Of a DNA stretch of 64,000 nt, positions 42,480-51,366 are shown piece by piece. The translations under genes were made by a program, and so were the position numbers. The stretch lies in contig NZ_JACHBQ010000001.1 in assembly GCF_014200405.1 (NCBI RefSeq), forward strand, positions 1,240,001-1,304,000. Reading direction: 5' to 3'. The DNA comes from Cryobacterium roopkundense. Its GTDB lineage: Bacteria > Actinomycetota > Actinomycetes > Actinomycetales > Microbacteriaceae. Every line of letters begins with the position of its first letter. Position 1 is the first letter of the stretch. The notes below the pieces were generated by a model. The model saw nothing but the letters and a program-made list of their open reading frames with translations. It had not been told where the DNA came from and made no database searches.

Positions 42480-43886
42480 ATGGAATCCATGCAATCCGTC
42501 GAAAAGAAGGCGACCGAAAACCGGCTCGTCATCGTTGTCAGGGCCGACCCCGTGATCTGCGGTCATTCGGTCGAAGCGCGCAACCTCGCCGAAACGGCGC
42601 TTGAGCGCGGGTTCGATGAGGTGCGCATCGTCACCTGGCCGATCGAGCAGCTGCAGAAGTCCGGGCTGCCGTTGAAGCCGCTCGACTCCGTGCTGCCCTA
42701 CAGTCCCGGCATCGTCGTCGACCGGCCCGAGCCCGTAGGCGATTACAAGATCATCGACGGCCGCTACCTTGCCGGGCTCACCGGACGCCTGATCGAACTT
42801 TTCACCGACGGCGTGCCCACGGTCTGTCTCTCGCTTTATCTGTGCCCGCACACTCTCGCGGTCTCCGATGCCATGCGCGCAGCCCTCGGAACGGGTCTGC
42901 CGGTAAACGTCACGACGATAGCCGAGGCCGTGGGCTCAGACGTGACCAACGTTGTGCGCACAGCTGTAGACGAGGGGCGGCTCGGCGCCGCAGCCCACAT
43001 CCTGTCGAGCTATCTCAGCCAAGACCACTGCGTGGCCGTCTCGGAGTACACGCGCGGTCTGATCCTCGCCGAGGCGGAACTCGTAGACGCGCAGTTCGGA
43101 ACCCGCTATGCGGCCCAGTGCCACGAGCGTGTCTCCATCTCGTACCCCGCCATCGATTCGGATTCGTACCTCGACCTCGACGACGCAGTGCTTGCCGATG
43201 TTCTCACGGCACGGGGACTCGAACGCAATGGCTACATACTGTTCTTGTCCAGGCTCACGGCTGCCAAGGGCGTTGACGACCTCATCGCGGGCTACGAGCT
43301 CAGCGCCGCAAACTCCTCGGCGATCCTCGTGATCGCCGGTCGCGGACCGGAGGAAGCGGCCCTGCGCGAAATTGCGGCGCGCTCACCCCTGGCACACCGC
43401 ATCCGCTTCCTGAACGATGTCGGCGACGCCGAGAAGCCGTACCTGATGGCCGGGTGCGCGGCCTTCGTGTTGCCGAGCAAGCCGCGCCCCGAGTTCGTGG
43501 AGACCTTCGGCATCGCCCTGGCCGAGAAGATGCTGGCCGGTGGTGGCCCGGTTATCACGACGCTCACCGGGGGCATCGGGGAGGCCGTTGGCGGGTTCGC
43601 GCTCATCGTTCCCGTGGAGGACCCGTTGGCGATCGGCGCCGCCATCGATCACGCCGTGCTCGAGACAACGGATGCGCAGCGGCACGCGTGGGCGCTGCGC
43701 GCCCGTGACTACGCGATGCAGTTCGACCGTCGCACCGTCTTCGACCGCATGTTCGCCCTCATCACGCGAGACGTCGGCGTGGCTCGTCAGCACTGGGGAA
43801 CGGTGAATTCGGGACGCGCTGACAGGGAGTGCGTCCCGAGGGGCTACTTGCTCGCGGCCACGAACGCCCTGGAGAACGACCACTGA
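42480..43886 (+). CDS. Glycosyltransferase, GT4-like
   Basis: 468 residues, GT-B fold. The C-terminal nucleotide-sugar half has YILFLSRLTAAKGVDDLI, LVIAGRGPEEAALREI and the E-x7-E pair in EFVETFGIALAEKMLAGG. The N-terminal half begins LVIVVRADPVICGHSVEARNLAETAL. AGGAGA 6-8 nt before the ATG is a good ribosome site, and the gene is in one operon with the GH92 hydrolase, so they probably build or turn over the same mannose-containing glycoside (inference). The last 14 residues are encoded inside the convergent chitinase gene. Confidence 0.85.
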   Translation: MESMQSVEKKATENRLVIVVRADPVICGHSVEARNLAETALERGFDEVRIVTWPIEQLQKSGLPLKPLDSVLPYSPGIVVDRPEPVGDYKIIDGRYLAGLTGRLIELFTDGVPTVCLSLYLCPHTLAVSDAMRAALGTGLPVNVTTIAEAVGSDVTNVVRTAVDEGRLGAAAHILSSYLSQDHCVAVSEYTRGLILAEAELVDAQFGTRYAAQCHERVSISYPAIDSDSYLDLDDAVLADVLTARGLERNGYILFLSRLTAAKGVDDLIAGYELSAANSSAILVIAGRGPEEAALREIAARSPLAHRIRFLNDVGDAEKPYLMAGCAAFVLPSKPRPEFVETFGIALAEKMLAGGGPVITTLTGGIGEAVGGFALIVPVEDPLAIGAAIDHAVLETTDAQRHAWALRARDYAMQFDRRTVFDRMFALITRDVGVARQHWGTVNSGRADRECVPRGYLLAATNALENDH

Positions 43887-45343
43887 GGGTTGCTGACGCC
43901 CGAGCACATGTAGGCGGGGATGCCGCCGGTGCAGGGTTGGTCGCGGGTCAGCTCCCACCAGCTCAGCACACCGAGGGAGTTGGCCTTGGCGAACTGCGCC
44001 AGCGCAGTGGCGTCGGTGACCGTGAAGATCTCACTGGGGAGGTCGTTCTGGCCGATCATCGGGGTGACGCCGATCATCGAAAGACGCTGGGCGCTGCTTA
44101 GCCCGGCGTAGGCCGGGATGGCCCCGAGCTGGGCGGCGGTGGCCTTCGCGGCGGAGATGGCAGCCGCCCCCATTGCGGTGGTGCCGTCGCCGTAGTCCAT
44201 TGCCATTACGTTCACGGCTGAGAGCTTCACACCGGCGGCAGCGAACTCGCTCACTGTGCGCGTTCCGCTCGCGATGAGACCGTACGGCATCACGGGCAGA
44301 GTAATTGATACCTGCACTGGGCGCCCGGCAGCGGCGCGCTGGGCCTGGAGCGTCGCGACCACGGCGGCGCGGCGATTGTTGGACGTCGAATCGGAGACAT
44401 CGGTGCCCTCGAGGTCGAAGTCGATTCGGGTCAGGTTGTAGCGAGTGACGACCTTTGTGTACGCCGCCAGCAGGGTCGCCGAGTTGGTGCAGACCCGGGC
44501 GAGTTCGTCGTTGATCGCGCCGCCGAACGAGGCAACGACCTGGCCGCCACCCGCCTGGAATGCGGAGATGTTCGCGAGGTTGTCCCCGGCCGTTCCCACG
44601 GTGTACTCCGTGTAGCCGGCCCAGGTGGGGCTGCAGGCGTTTGACCGGTCGGCCACGATGAATGCTGCGGTGACGGCCTTGACGCCGGTGGCGGCGGCGA
44701 ATTTCGTGAGGTCGGCGGTCGGCCACAGCCCCATGTCCACATACGGAGCTACGAGGAGCGAGCCGGTCGGGCCCGGCGTCGGGGTTGGAGTTGGAGTTGG
44801 GGTCGGAGTGGCCGTTCGTGTTGGCGTCGGCGTCGCGGTCGGCTTCGGAGTGATGGTCGGCGTGGGCGTGGGCGTTGGAGTTGGCGCGGCGCCGTTGATC
44901 GTGCACGGAATCGCCGTGGCCCCGACGCTGAGCCCGATGACCTTGCACGCGGTGGGAAAGAGGGCCGCTGTCCCGACTCGATAAGACGTGAGGCCGAAGG
45001 ACGTGGCGGCGCCGGGTGCGAGCGCGGGTGCCCACGACGGTGCCTTCACGGCGAATCCGCCGGGGGATGCCGCGAGCACCCCGTTCCAGAGCGTGTTGAC
45101 CCTGTGTGCATAGGTGAAGGAGATCTGCCACGGGCTCAGCTTCGTGGTCGAGCTGTTGCGCACGCCCACTTCCGACTGGAATCCGGTCGTCCACACGTTC
45201 GTGTTCGTCCAGGTCACCGCAAGGCTCGGTGTGGCCGCCGCGGCTGGCAGAACACTCACGGTTCCGAGACCCAGTGCCACATTCACGGCCGTGCTCAAGG
45301 CGATCGCGAGCGGGCGGATTCGTCGGGTAGCTGAAGTAGGCAC
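43844..45343 (-). CDS. Secreted chitinase: CBM2-like domain, PT linker, GH18-like catalytic domain
   Basis: 499 residues. Signal peptide to about AAAA (residue 37), a CBM2-like binding domain about 38-148 (WTTGFQSEVGVRN, WNGVLAASPGGFAVKAPSW), a Thr-Pro linker about 153-192, and a GH18-type barrel about 195-499 with the catalytic line DFDLEG (E312 as acid). Features such as VMAMDYGDGT and LGVLSWWELTRDQPC fit the ChiD-like subgroup. It would degrade chitin outside the cell. The GTG start at 45343 has AGAGGA about 6 nt upstream. Its last 43 bases overlap the convergent GT4 gene. Confidence 0.92.
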   Translation of the reverse strand: MPTSATRRIRPLAIALSTAVNVALGLGTVSVLPAAAATPSLAVTWTNTNVWTTGFQSEVGVRNSSTTKLSPWQISFTYAHRVNTLWNGVLAASPGGFAVKAPSWAPALAPGAATSFGLTSYRVGTAALFPTACKVIGLSVGATAIPCTINGAAPTPTPTPTPTITPKPTATPTPTRTATPTPTPTPTPTPGPTGSLLVAPYVDMGLWPTADLTKFAAATGVKAVTAAFIVADRSNACSPTWAGYTEYTVGTAGDNLANISAFQAGGGQVVASFGGAINDELARVCTNSATLLAAYTKVVTRYNLTRIDFDLEGTDVSDSTSNNRRAAVVATLQAQRAAAGRPVQVSITLPVMPYGLIASGTRTVSEFAAAGVKLSAVNVMAMDYGDGTTAMGAAAISAAKATAAQLGAIPAYAGLSSAQRLSMIGVTPMIGQNDLPSEIFTVTDATALAQFAKANSLGVLSWWELTRDQPCTGGIPAYMCSGVSNPQWSFSRAFVAASK

Positions 45344-45486
45344 TCGGTATCCTCTGTGGGTGGCGTATGGCCGCAGCTCGGTCGCCCGCCCGAAGGGCCG
45401 ACGCCCATAATGGCCCCCAAAAAGGGGGTTAACTACCGGGTGAAACTGATCGTACCCTGTATGTCCATCGGTTCGATCAAAAACTT
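45344..45486 (-). other. Leader region of the chitinase gene with a short hairpin
   Basis: Between the RNA-ligase stop and the chitinase start lies a CCCCC-AAAAA-GGGGG hairpin (45414-45428) and a GGGC/GCCC stem near 45390-45405. It may terminate the upstream gene or be a structured 5' leader; it does not match a riboswitch I know. Confidence 0.3.
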
Positions 45487-45972
45487 TTAGCGCGCCGCGG
45501 GGAGATTGATTGTTGCGAGGACCGTTCGGCCGGTCGAGGCCGCCCGCGGTGCCATGTCAACGAGGGCGATCTGCTGCAAGGCGAACGCCGCACCCACTGC
45601 GATCCGCGCATGATTCTTGATCGTGATGTGCGGTCGAAACTCTGCCCCGGTGAAGGCCGGCTCATCGGGTGACGCACCGAGCGGACGCAGGGTCTCGATG
45701 AGAAGCTCGTGCAGCTGTGACAGGGCCTCGGTTGGCAGCACGATCGTCACCGGCACGTCCTGGCGCCGGCCGAACAACTCGTCCTCGCCCGCCACAGCTG
45801 GCAGGGCGGAGTGAGCGGACGTCGCGGCTACGATCGCCGACGCAATCACGCCGGGTTCGGCGTCCGTGAGGAACGGCGGCAGCACCGTGACGTGCAACGG
45901 CCAGTCGTGCACCGCAAAGCTGTCGCCCTCGTGGAGCGGCGTGAGGGGGAGAACAACGACGAGGCGGGGCAT
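45487..45972 (-). CDS. 2'-5' RNA ligase/2H phosphoesterase family protein
   Basis: 161 residues. The two catalytic HxTx motifs are present: H27-V-T-V and H115-I-T-I. 2H phosphoesterases act on 2',5' or cyclic phosphodiester bonds in RNA or nucleotides. The ATG at 45972 is 6 nt after TAGGAT (complement of 45979-45984), so leaderless. Confidence 0.85.
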   Translation of the reverse strand: MPRLVVVLPLTPLHEGDSFAVHDWPLHVTVLPPFLTDAEPGVIASAIVAATSAHSALPAVAGEDELFGRRQDVPVTIVLPTEALSQLHELLIETLRPLGASPDEPAFTGAEFRPHITIKNHARIAVGAAFALQQIALVDMAPRAASTGRTVLATINLPAAR

Positions 45973-46143
45973 GGGCCGATCCTACGGGCACGCGAAACCG
46001 AGATGCACGTTCGGACGACCTTCCTGCGCCACGTTCGACGGAGATTTCGCCCGCTTCATCGCTGGGAAGCGCCGAATTGGGTTTTTCCCCTCTGCGTCAG
46101 GCTGGTTGTGAGTCAGTTCACGATCAGTAGGAGGCAGGGAACG

Positions 46144-46710
46144 CTACAGGAGGTAGGTGTCGGCGAACGCGCGCTTGGGCGGAAGGGTGAGGAGGGTTGA
46201 AACGCTCACGACGATTAACAGGATCGAGGCGACGATCACGAACGCGGCGAGAGCGAGTGTCGGCAGCACGAACATCACGAAGCCGGCCACGATCGACAGG
46301 GTACCGCTGACGAAAGCGAACCAGCGTGGTTTCACGACACTCCGCACGCCGCCGACGATATCGATGACGCCTTCGGCGATCCAGCCGATCCCGATCACGA
46401 AGGCGAGGACAGTGAGTGACGCCACCGGATCCGCAATGCAGAAGATGCCGGCGGCCACGACGAAGGCGCCGAGAATACCCGACAGCCAGCGCATGCCAGC
46501 CGTGACCTCATCCTGCATGAACGCGGCGGCGATGCGAAAGATCCCGGACGCGATCAGATAGATCCCGAAGATGATTGCGACCGTGAACAGGGTGGCCTGA
46601 GGCCACACGAGACCAATGGCACCGAGCACGAGCCCGATGATCGAAATTGTGATGAGTGCGCCCCTATGAGCCCGGCGCACCCCGACGTAGACGCTGGATA
46701 CGTTCGACAT
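46144..46710 (-). CDS. HdeD/DUF308-family membrane protein
   Basis: 188 residues with six helices arranged as three repeats of a GLVLGAIGLVWPQAT-type pair (again at GAFVVAAGIFCIADPVASL and GTLSIVAGFVMFVLPTLAL). E. coli HdeD is linked to acid resistance; the actinobacterial role is unknown. ATG 46710 is 6 nt after CATAAT, a near -10. Confidence 0.8.
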   Translation of the reverse strand: MSNVSSVYVGVRRAHRGALITISIIGLVLGAIGLVWPQATLFTVAIIFGIYLIASGIFRIAAAFMQDEVTAGMRWLSGILGAFVVAAGIFCIADPVASLTVLAFVIGIGWIAEGVIDIVGGVRSVVKPRWFAFVSGTLSIVAGFVMFVLPTLALAAFVIVASILLIVVSVSTLLTLPPKRAFADTYLL

Positions 46711-46816
46711 GCCGACATTATGGCACCGCATGTGCCGCACAACCAGCCCAATTGGACCTGGCCCGCGTGGACTTATACGCGAGGCCAGGAGGGACGAGAA
46801 CAGGCAACACTCCGGG

Positions 46817-47374
46817 TCAGATAAGGTATTCGGGCGGACCCGCCACGGTTCCGAACGCGCGCTTGTGGTAGAGCAGTGGCTCATGGTTTTCGCTGAAGCG
46901 CCCCTCCTCGATGTCGAGCACGATCAGGGCGTTGAGGTCGATCGGCACCTGCCGGTTGACCCGGGTGACGAGCACGCCGATCGCGTCGCGCAGGATGGGC
47001 AGGCCGAGGTCGTTCACGTACCAGTGGTCACCCGAGAAGCGCTCCGACGTTGTGCCGGCGAAGCGCTGGGCGAGGCCCTGCGACTCCTTGGCCAGGAAGT
47101 GCACCGCGAGCAGCGAACCCTCGGCGACGGCGGGCCAGCTGGAGGCGGTCTGGGCGATGTTGAAGGTCGCCCGGGGCGGGTACGCCGAGAGCGAGGCGAG
47201 CGAGGTGGCCGTGAACCCGACCGGCTGGCCGTCGGGCGTTGTGCCCGTGATCACCACGACCCCGCCCGGGTGGTTGCGGAAGGCTCTAATGAAGGATTCC
47301 TCCACGGTCTCAGTCATGGTGGCGAGGGTGGAGACGTCGGCGGGGGCGACCGGGGCGTTGATCTGACTGGTCAT
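46817..47374 (-). CDS. Flavin reductase family protein (split-barrel FMN)
   Basis: 185 residues. The FMN-binding motif FRNHPGGVVVITGTTPDGQP and GFTATSLASLSAYPP are typical, as are FLAKESQGLAQRFAG and a C-terminal RAFGTVAGP strand. Such enzymes supply reduced flavin to partner monooxygenases. GAAAGG lies 7 nt before the ATG at 47374. It is divergent from the LLM gene, a flavin-dependent oxidoreductase, so the pair may cooperate (inference). Confidence 0.9.
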   Translation of the reverse strand: MTSQINAPVAPADVSTLATMTETVEESFIRAFRNHPGGVVVITGTTPDGQPVGFTATSLASLSAYPPRATFNIAQTASSWPAVAEGSLLAVHFLAKESQGLAQRFAGTTSERFSGDHWYVNDLGLPILRDAIGVLVTRVNRQVPIDLNALIVLDIEEGRFSENHEPLLYHKRAFGTVAGPPEYLI

Positions 47375-47551
47375 GGGGTGCCTTTCCAAACTCGGTTGCT
47401 GAATCACGTCATCGATCGGCTACTGCCACGAAACCGCACCCGGCGTCGTGGAGCAAAAGACATGACGCCGTGTGTCAGCGAAAACGGCGCAGATAAAATT
47501 GCGCTCCGGGCAATCGGGTAACGATTCGCGCGGGAAGCGGTTGCACCTGAT

Positions 47552-48550
47552 ATGACGATTCCGCTGTCCATCCTTGACCTCGCCCCGATCGCACCGGGAC
47601 AGACCGCCCGGGAGAGCTTCGCGGCCAGTGTCGCGCTCGCCCAGACGGCCGAAAAACACGGCTATACCCGTGTCTGGTACGCCGAGCACCACAACATGCC
47701 CACGATCGCGTCGTCGGCCACCGCGGTACTGGTGGGCCATGTCGCGGCCCAGACCCGCAGCATCCGTCTGGGCGCCGGCGGCGTGATGCTGCCCAACCAC
47801 TCGCCACTCGTGATCGCCGAGCAGTTCGGCACCCTCGGCGAACTGTACCCCGGTCGCATCGACCTGGGTCTCGGCCGTGCCCCCGGCAGCGACCAGACCA
47901 CGGCGCGCGCCATGCGGCGCGACCCGCGGGCGAGCGACCAGTTTCCGCAGGACGTGATGGAACTGCAGGCGTACCTGAAGGGTCAATCGATCGTCGCCGG
48001 AGTGCAGGCCGTGCCCGGTGGCGGCACCAACGTACCGCTCTACATTCTCGGCTCGTCCCTGTTCGGCGCCCAGCTCGCCGCGGCGCTCGGCCTGCCGTAC
48101 GCGTTCGCGTCGCACTTCGCGCCCGATTCCCTGTTTGAGGCCGTCGCCACCTACCGCCGTGACTTCACGCCCTCGGAGCAGCTCGACAAGCCGCACGTGA
48201 TCGTGGCGGCCAATGTGGTCGCCGCCGACGACTCAGCGGATGCCGTGGCGCAGTTCGAGACGATCCGTCGCACCCGAGTGCGCGGCATGATCTCCCGCGG
48301 TCCGGCCGCACCGGACTACACAGACGAGCAGATCGACAACTTCCTCACCACCACGCAAGGGCAGCAGATCGCGAACATGATGCGGTATTCGGCGGTGGGA
48401 ACGCCCGCCGGGGTGCGCGCGTTCCTCGAGGACCTCGCGGTCACCACGAAGGCCGACGAGCTGATCCTCGCGCACCAAGCGACCGACATCGCCGACCGCC
48501 TGCACTCGGTCGAGCTGACTGCCGCGGCCATGAACGGTGCCCTGGTCTAA
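47552..48550 (+). CDS. LLM-class (luciferase-like) flavin-dependent oxidoreductase
   Basis: 332 residues of the bacterial-luciferase-like TIM barrel: [61 protein letters not shown] and [14 protein letters not shown] are all standard in the MsnO8/YhbW-like group. Substrate unknown. The start is the ATG at 47552; no clear Shine-Dalgarno is seen. The TAA stop is part of the -10 of the following gene. Confidence 0.92.
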   Translation: MTIPLSILDLAPIAPGQTARESFAASVALAQTAEKHGYTRVWYAEHHNMPTIASSATAVLVGHVAAQTRSIRLGAGGVMLPNHSPLVIAEQFGTLGELYPGRIDLGLGRAPGSDQTTARAMRRDPRASDQFPQDVMELQAYLKGQSIVAGVQAVPGGGTNVPLYILGSSLFGAQLAAALGLPYAFASHFAPDSLFEAVATYRRDFTPSEQLDKPHVIVAANVVAADDSADAVAQFETIRRTRVRGMISRGPAAPDYTDEQIDNFLTTTQGQQIANMMRYSAVGTPAGVRAFLEDLAVTTKADELILAHQATDIADRLHSVELTAAAMNGALV

Positions 48551-48553
48551 CAT
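48548..48553 (+). promoter_or_regulatory. -10 hexamer built from the previous stop codon
   Basis: TAACAT begins with the LLM gene's TAA and lies 6 nt before the ATG at 48560, so promoter and stop codon share bases. Confidence 0.55.
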
Positions 48554-48559
48554 CGAAGC

Positions 48560-48877
48560 ATGACTCCGGATGCCCTCGTCGACCTGTGCCTGAGTCTGCC
48601 GCAGGCGGTCGAGACCTTCCCGTTCGGTGAGGAAACCAGCGTCTTCAAGACGAGCGGCAACGGCAAGATTTTCGCGCTCAGCGCCCTGGCCGGAGAGCCG
48701 CTGACGGTATCGCTCAAGTGCGATCCGGAGGAGGGCCGGGCGTTGCGTGAGGAATTCGTGCAGATCACGCCCGGCTATCACCTCAACAAGAAGCACTGGA
48801 TCACTATCGTGCTCGACGGCAGCGTTCCCGACGAGCTCGTGGAACAACTTCTCCGCGACAGCCATGCCCTTGTGTGA
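48560..48877 (+). CDS. MmcQ/YjbR family protein
   Basis: 105 residues, cytosolic. The family pattern LPQAVETFPFGEETSVFKTSGNGKIFAL, LKCDPEEGRALREEF and a final PGYHLNKKHWITIVLDG are clear. YjbR proteins have a CyaY-like fold and an unknown role, possibly DNA binding. Starts leaderless at 48560. Confidence 0.85.
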   Translation: MTPDALVDLCLSLPQAVETFPFGEETSVFKTSGNGKIFALSALAGEPLTVSLKCDPEEGRALREEFVQITPGYHLNKKHWITIVLDGSVPDELVEQLLRDSHALV

Positions 48878-48963
48878 CCGAAGGCGCCCCGCGCGAAATA
48901 GGTGCGCTGGTCGAGGCGCGACGCAGGAGTGATCGAGACACGCCCGCCGACACTGAAGAGTGC

Positions 48964-49257
48964 CTAGATGTCCGAGGCTGTCTCGAACTTCGTGAGCACT
49001 GGGGCCTCAGCGAGGATGGCTCCGAGGCCTGACGCACCGGGTCCGGCGCGCCAGGTGCGATACGCCGCATCGTGCTCGAGCGATGCCCACTTTTCCAGGA
49101 GCACGAAGTGGGTGGGGTCTGCGGTGTCCATGAGAACGTCGACGCCGAGGCATCCATCAAAAGTGCGAGTGTCGGCGAGGGTGTCCCGCAGTACCGTGGC
49201 CACCGTCGCGAGGGACTCGGCTTTCACATGTATGTCGAGGATTGCGGTGATGGGCAT
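48964..49257 (-). CDS. Antibiotic-biosynthesis-monooxygenase-type protein
   Basis: 97 residues, ABM fold: ITAILDIHVKAESLATVATV, RTFDGCLGVDVLMDTADPTHFVLLEKWASLEHDAAYR. Such small dimers can oxidise quinols or bind heme, or have no proven activity. GGAG is 6 nt before the ATG at 49257. Confidence 0.8.
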   Translation of the reverse strand: MPITAILDIHVKAESLATVATVLRDTLADTRTFDGCLGVDVLMDTADPTHFVLLEKWASLEHDAAYRTWRAGPGASGLGAILAEAPVLTKFETASDI

Positions 49258-49279
49258 GTGTGCTCCAAACGGGTTGTGG

Positions 49280-49299
49280 TTACAGGTGGTTACAGGTGG
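49280..49299. repeat. 10-bp tandem repeat at a gene end
   Basis: TTACAGGTGG occurs twice in a row; the second copy contains the stop codon (complement) of the histidine phosphatase gene. Confidence 0.6.
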
Positions 49300-49952
49300 T
49301 CGCCGGGGTCGGTGATCGGGTCGTCAGAGGAGTGGTCGGTGAGCTGCCCGCCGCCCACGGGCATGCCAGCCCACGACACGAGGGTCCAGCCCGCCTGTTG
49401 TGAGCCGGTCAGCTCCACAACGCCAGTGTTGTCGAGGTCGTTCTTCACGGCGAAACTCGGTGCCATATTGACGGTGCGGGCCGCGGTCCACACCCGGATG
49501 GCGGCGCCGTGGCTGAAGACGACGGCTGCCTCGACGCTGGCCGTGGCGGTCTCGATGTCGGCATCGAAACGTCTGAAGAAGGCGTGACCGTCGAAGGCCC
49601 CGGGCATCGTGGTGCGCAGGTCTCCGGCGCCCCACGCGAAGATCGTCTCGAGATACCGGCGAACGGACGCGCGATCGCTCAGTCCTTCCAGCGCCCCCGC
49701 CTCGATCTCGTGTAGTCCGTCCGCCACCTGGATCTGCAGGCCGCGGTCCGCCGCGAGCGGACTGGCGGTGAGCTGCGTGCGAACGAGCGTCGAGGCGAAG
49801 ATGGCTTCGATCGGCTCCGCGCGCAGCGCATCGGGGATGACGGATGCCTGACGGGCGCCGAGATCGGTCAGGCCGGGGCCGGGGTGGGCCGTGTCGAGCT
49901 GGCCGAGAACGTTGGCGGGAGTCTGGCCGTGGCGGATCAGAAAGAGTCGCAT
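49290..49952 (-). CDS. Histidine phosphatase family protein
   Basis: 220 residues. The phosphohistidine motif RHGQ (H8) opens the protein; the second His cluster is FSHGAAIRVW. It could act on phosphorylated sugars or proteins. The ATG at 49952 has GGAG 5 nt upstream; a TATGCT just before it may be the -10. It is divergent from the MDR oxidoreductase. Confidence 0.85.
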   Translation of the reverse strand: MRLFLIRHGQTPANVLGQLDTAHPGPGLTDLGARQASVIPDALRAEPIEAIFASTLVRTQLTASPLAADRGLQIQVADGLHEIEAGALEGLSDRASVRRYLETIFAWGAGDLRTTMPGAFDGHAFFRRFDADIETATASVEAAVVFSHGAAIRVWTAARTVNMAPSFAVKNDLDNTGVVELTGSQQAGWTLVSWAGMPVGGGQLTDHSSDDPITDPGDHL

Positions 49953-49995
49953 GTTCACTCCAGCATAGGCATCGAAAATCTTCGGAGGTAACATC

Positions 49996-50970
49996 ATGCG
50001 CATGAGGGCAGCCGCGCACACGAGATATGGACCCCCCAGCGTTCTCCGACTCGTGGAAACACCGACTCCCGTGCCGCGGGACGACGAACTCCTGGTGACG
50101 GTCTTCGCCTCGACCGCCAACCGCACCGACGAGGGATTCCTCCGTGGCAGTCCGCGGATCGTTCGACTCTTCAGCGGACTGACCAAGCCCAAGAAACAGA
50201 TCCTCGGCAACGAATTCGCCGGGCGGGTGGAGGCCATCGGCGCGACGGTGAGCACCTTCAGGGTGGGCGACCGAGTCTTCGGCTACGACGGCGCGAACTT
50301 CGGCGGCCATGCGGAGGCCAAGACCGTGCGGGAACGGGGACTTGTGGCGGTGATACCGGCGAACATGTCATATGAGGAGGCCGCTCCCGGCGCCGAGGGC
50401 GCCCACTACGCCGTGAACCTCATCCGCGCCGCCCGGATCGGGGCTGGGCAGAGGGTGCTCGTGAACGGTTCGACGGGGGCTATCGGTTCCGCAGCCGTGC
50501 AATTGCTCAAGGATGCCGGCGCCAACGTCACGGCTGTGTGCGACACGAAGAACGTCGGCCTTGTGCAGTCACTGGGGGCCGATCGAATCATCGACTACCT
50601 GCGGGAAGATTTCACGGACATCGATGACGCCTTCGATGTGATCATCGACGCTGTCGGCAAGAGTTCATTCCGGCGTTGCAGGGCCCTCCTCAAACCCCGA
50701 GGAATCTATCTGTCATCTGACCTGGGCTTCCTCGCACAGAATCCCATTCTTGCCCTGACCACGCCCCTATTCCGTCGAAAGCGGGTGATGTTTCCAATAC
50801 CCTTCGACAGGAAGGAAGACGTACTGCTTCTCAGTGATCTCATGAAGTCAGGAAAGTTCCGGCCGGTCATCGACAGAACGTACCCCCTCGACGACATCGT
50901 CGCGGCTTTCGACTACGTCGAAACGGGGACGAAGGTTGGCAACGTCGTCATCCGCATCCGCGAAGGGTGA
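49996..50970 (+). CDS. Medium-chain dehydrogenase/quinone-oxidoreductase-like protein
   Basis: 324 residues, MDR superfamily without the structural zinc loop. N-terminal GroES-like domain: GPPSVLRLVETPTPVPRDDELLV and LGNEFAGRVEAIGATV; NAD(P) domain: VNGSTGAIGSAAVQLLKDAGANV, then GADRIIDYLREDF. GGAGG is 7 nt before the ATG at 49996, but TAACAT (49989-49994) is 7 nt before a second ATG at 50002, so either start is possible. Confidence 0.85.
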   Translation: MRMRAAAHTRYGPPSVLRLVETPTPVPRDDELLVTVFASTANRTDEGFLRGSPRIVRLFSGLTKPKKQILGNEFAGRVEAIGATVSTFRVGDRVFGYDGANFGGHAEAKTVRERGLVAVIPANMSYEEAAPGAEGAHYAVNLIRAARIGAGQRVLVNGSTGAIGSAAVQLLKDAGANVTAVCDTKNVGLVQSLGADRIIDYLREDFTDIDDAFDVIIDAVGKSSFRRCRALLKPRGIYLSSDLGFLAQNPILALTTPLFRRKRVMFPIPFDRKEDVLLLSDLMKSGKFRPVIDRTYPLDDIVAAFDYVETGTKVGNVVIRIREG

Positions 50971-51039
50971 GTCCCAGCAGACAGTGCGACCATGGGTGCA
51001 CAGGTACGTTCCCCGCCCAGCCCAAGAGAGAGAAGACCG

Positions 51040-51366
51040 ATGACGATCATCAAGATTAACGCAATCACCGTGGCCGATGACAGTGGCGACGCCCTCGCTC
51101 ACCGCTTCGCCGCGCGTGCCGGCGCCGTCGACGGGAGCGCCGGTTTCGAGGGTTTCGAGCTGCTCAAGCCCACAGATGATCGCACGACCTGGCTGGTCGT
51201 CACGCGCTGGGCCGACGAAGAGTCCTTCCAGGCCTGGGTATCCTCGCCCGCGTTCGGACACGGCCACCGCAGCGAGGCGCCCAAGGAAGGCGAACCTGCC
51301 GCCAAGCCCGTGGGCATGAGCAGCGAGCTGTGGTCTTACGCGATCGCGGGTGGCTCCACCGTTTAG
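51040..51366 (+). CDS. MhuD/IsdG-like heme-degrading monooxygenase
   Basis: 108 residues. From memory it tracks Mycobacterium tuberculosis MhuD closely: KINAI, RFAARAGAVDGSAGF-x-GFELL-KP, TTWLVVTRWADEESFQAW, then GHGHR before the C-terminal strand (heme-ligand His expected here). The start Asn (KIN) is also conserved. MhuD-type enzymes cleave heme to release iron, with an unusual mycobilin product. GAGAGAAG precedes the ATG. The TAG stop lies within the TTTAG target duplication of the IS1380 element; the pre-insertion site also reads TAG. Confidence 0.75.
   Translation: MTIIKINAITVADDSGDALAHRFAARAGAVDGSAGFEGFELLKPTDDRTTWLVVTRWADEESFQAWVSSPAFGHGHRSEAPKEGEPAAKPVGMSSELWSYAIAGGSTV

Noticed and set aside
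43845..43886. C-terminal tail of the GT4 protein read into the chitinase gene
   Set aside because: Considered as a frameshift artefact, but the frame has no earlier stop and short convergent overlaps occur elsewhere here (36555, 39178).
44770..44890. Tandem repeats that look like a small array
   Set aside because: They encode the Thr-Pro linker of the chitinase; there are no spacers, so this is not CRISPR.
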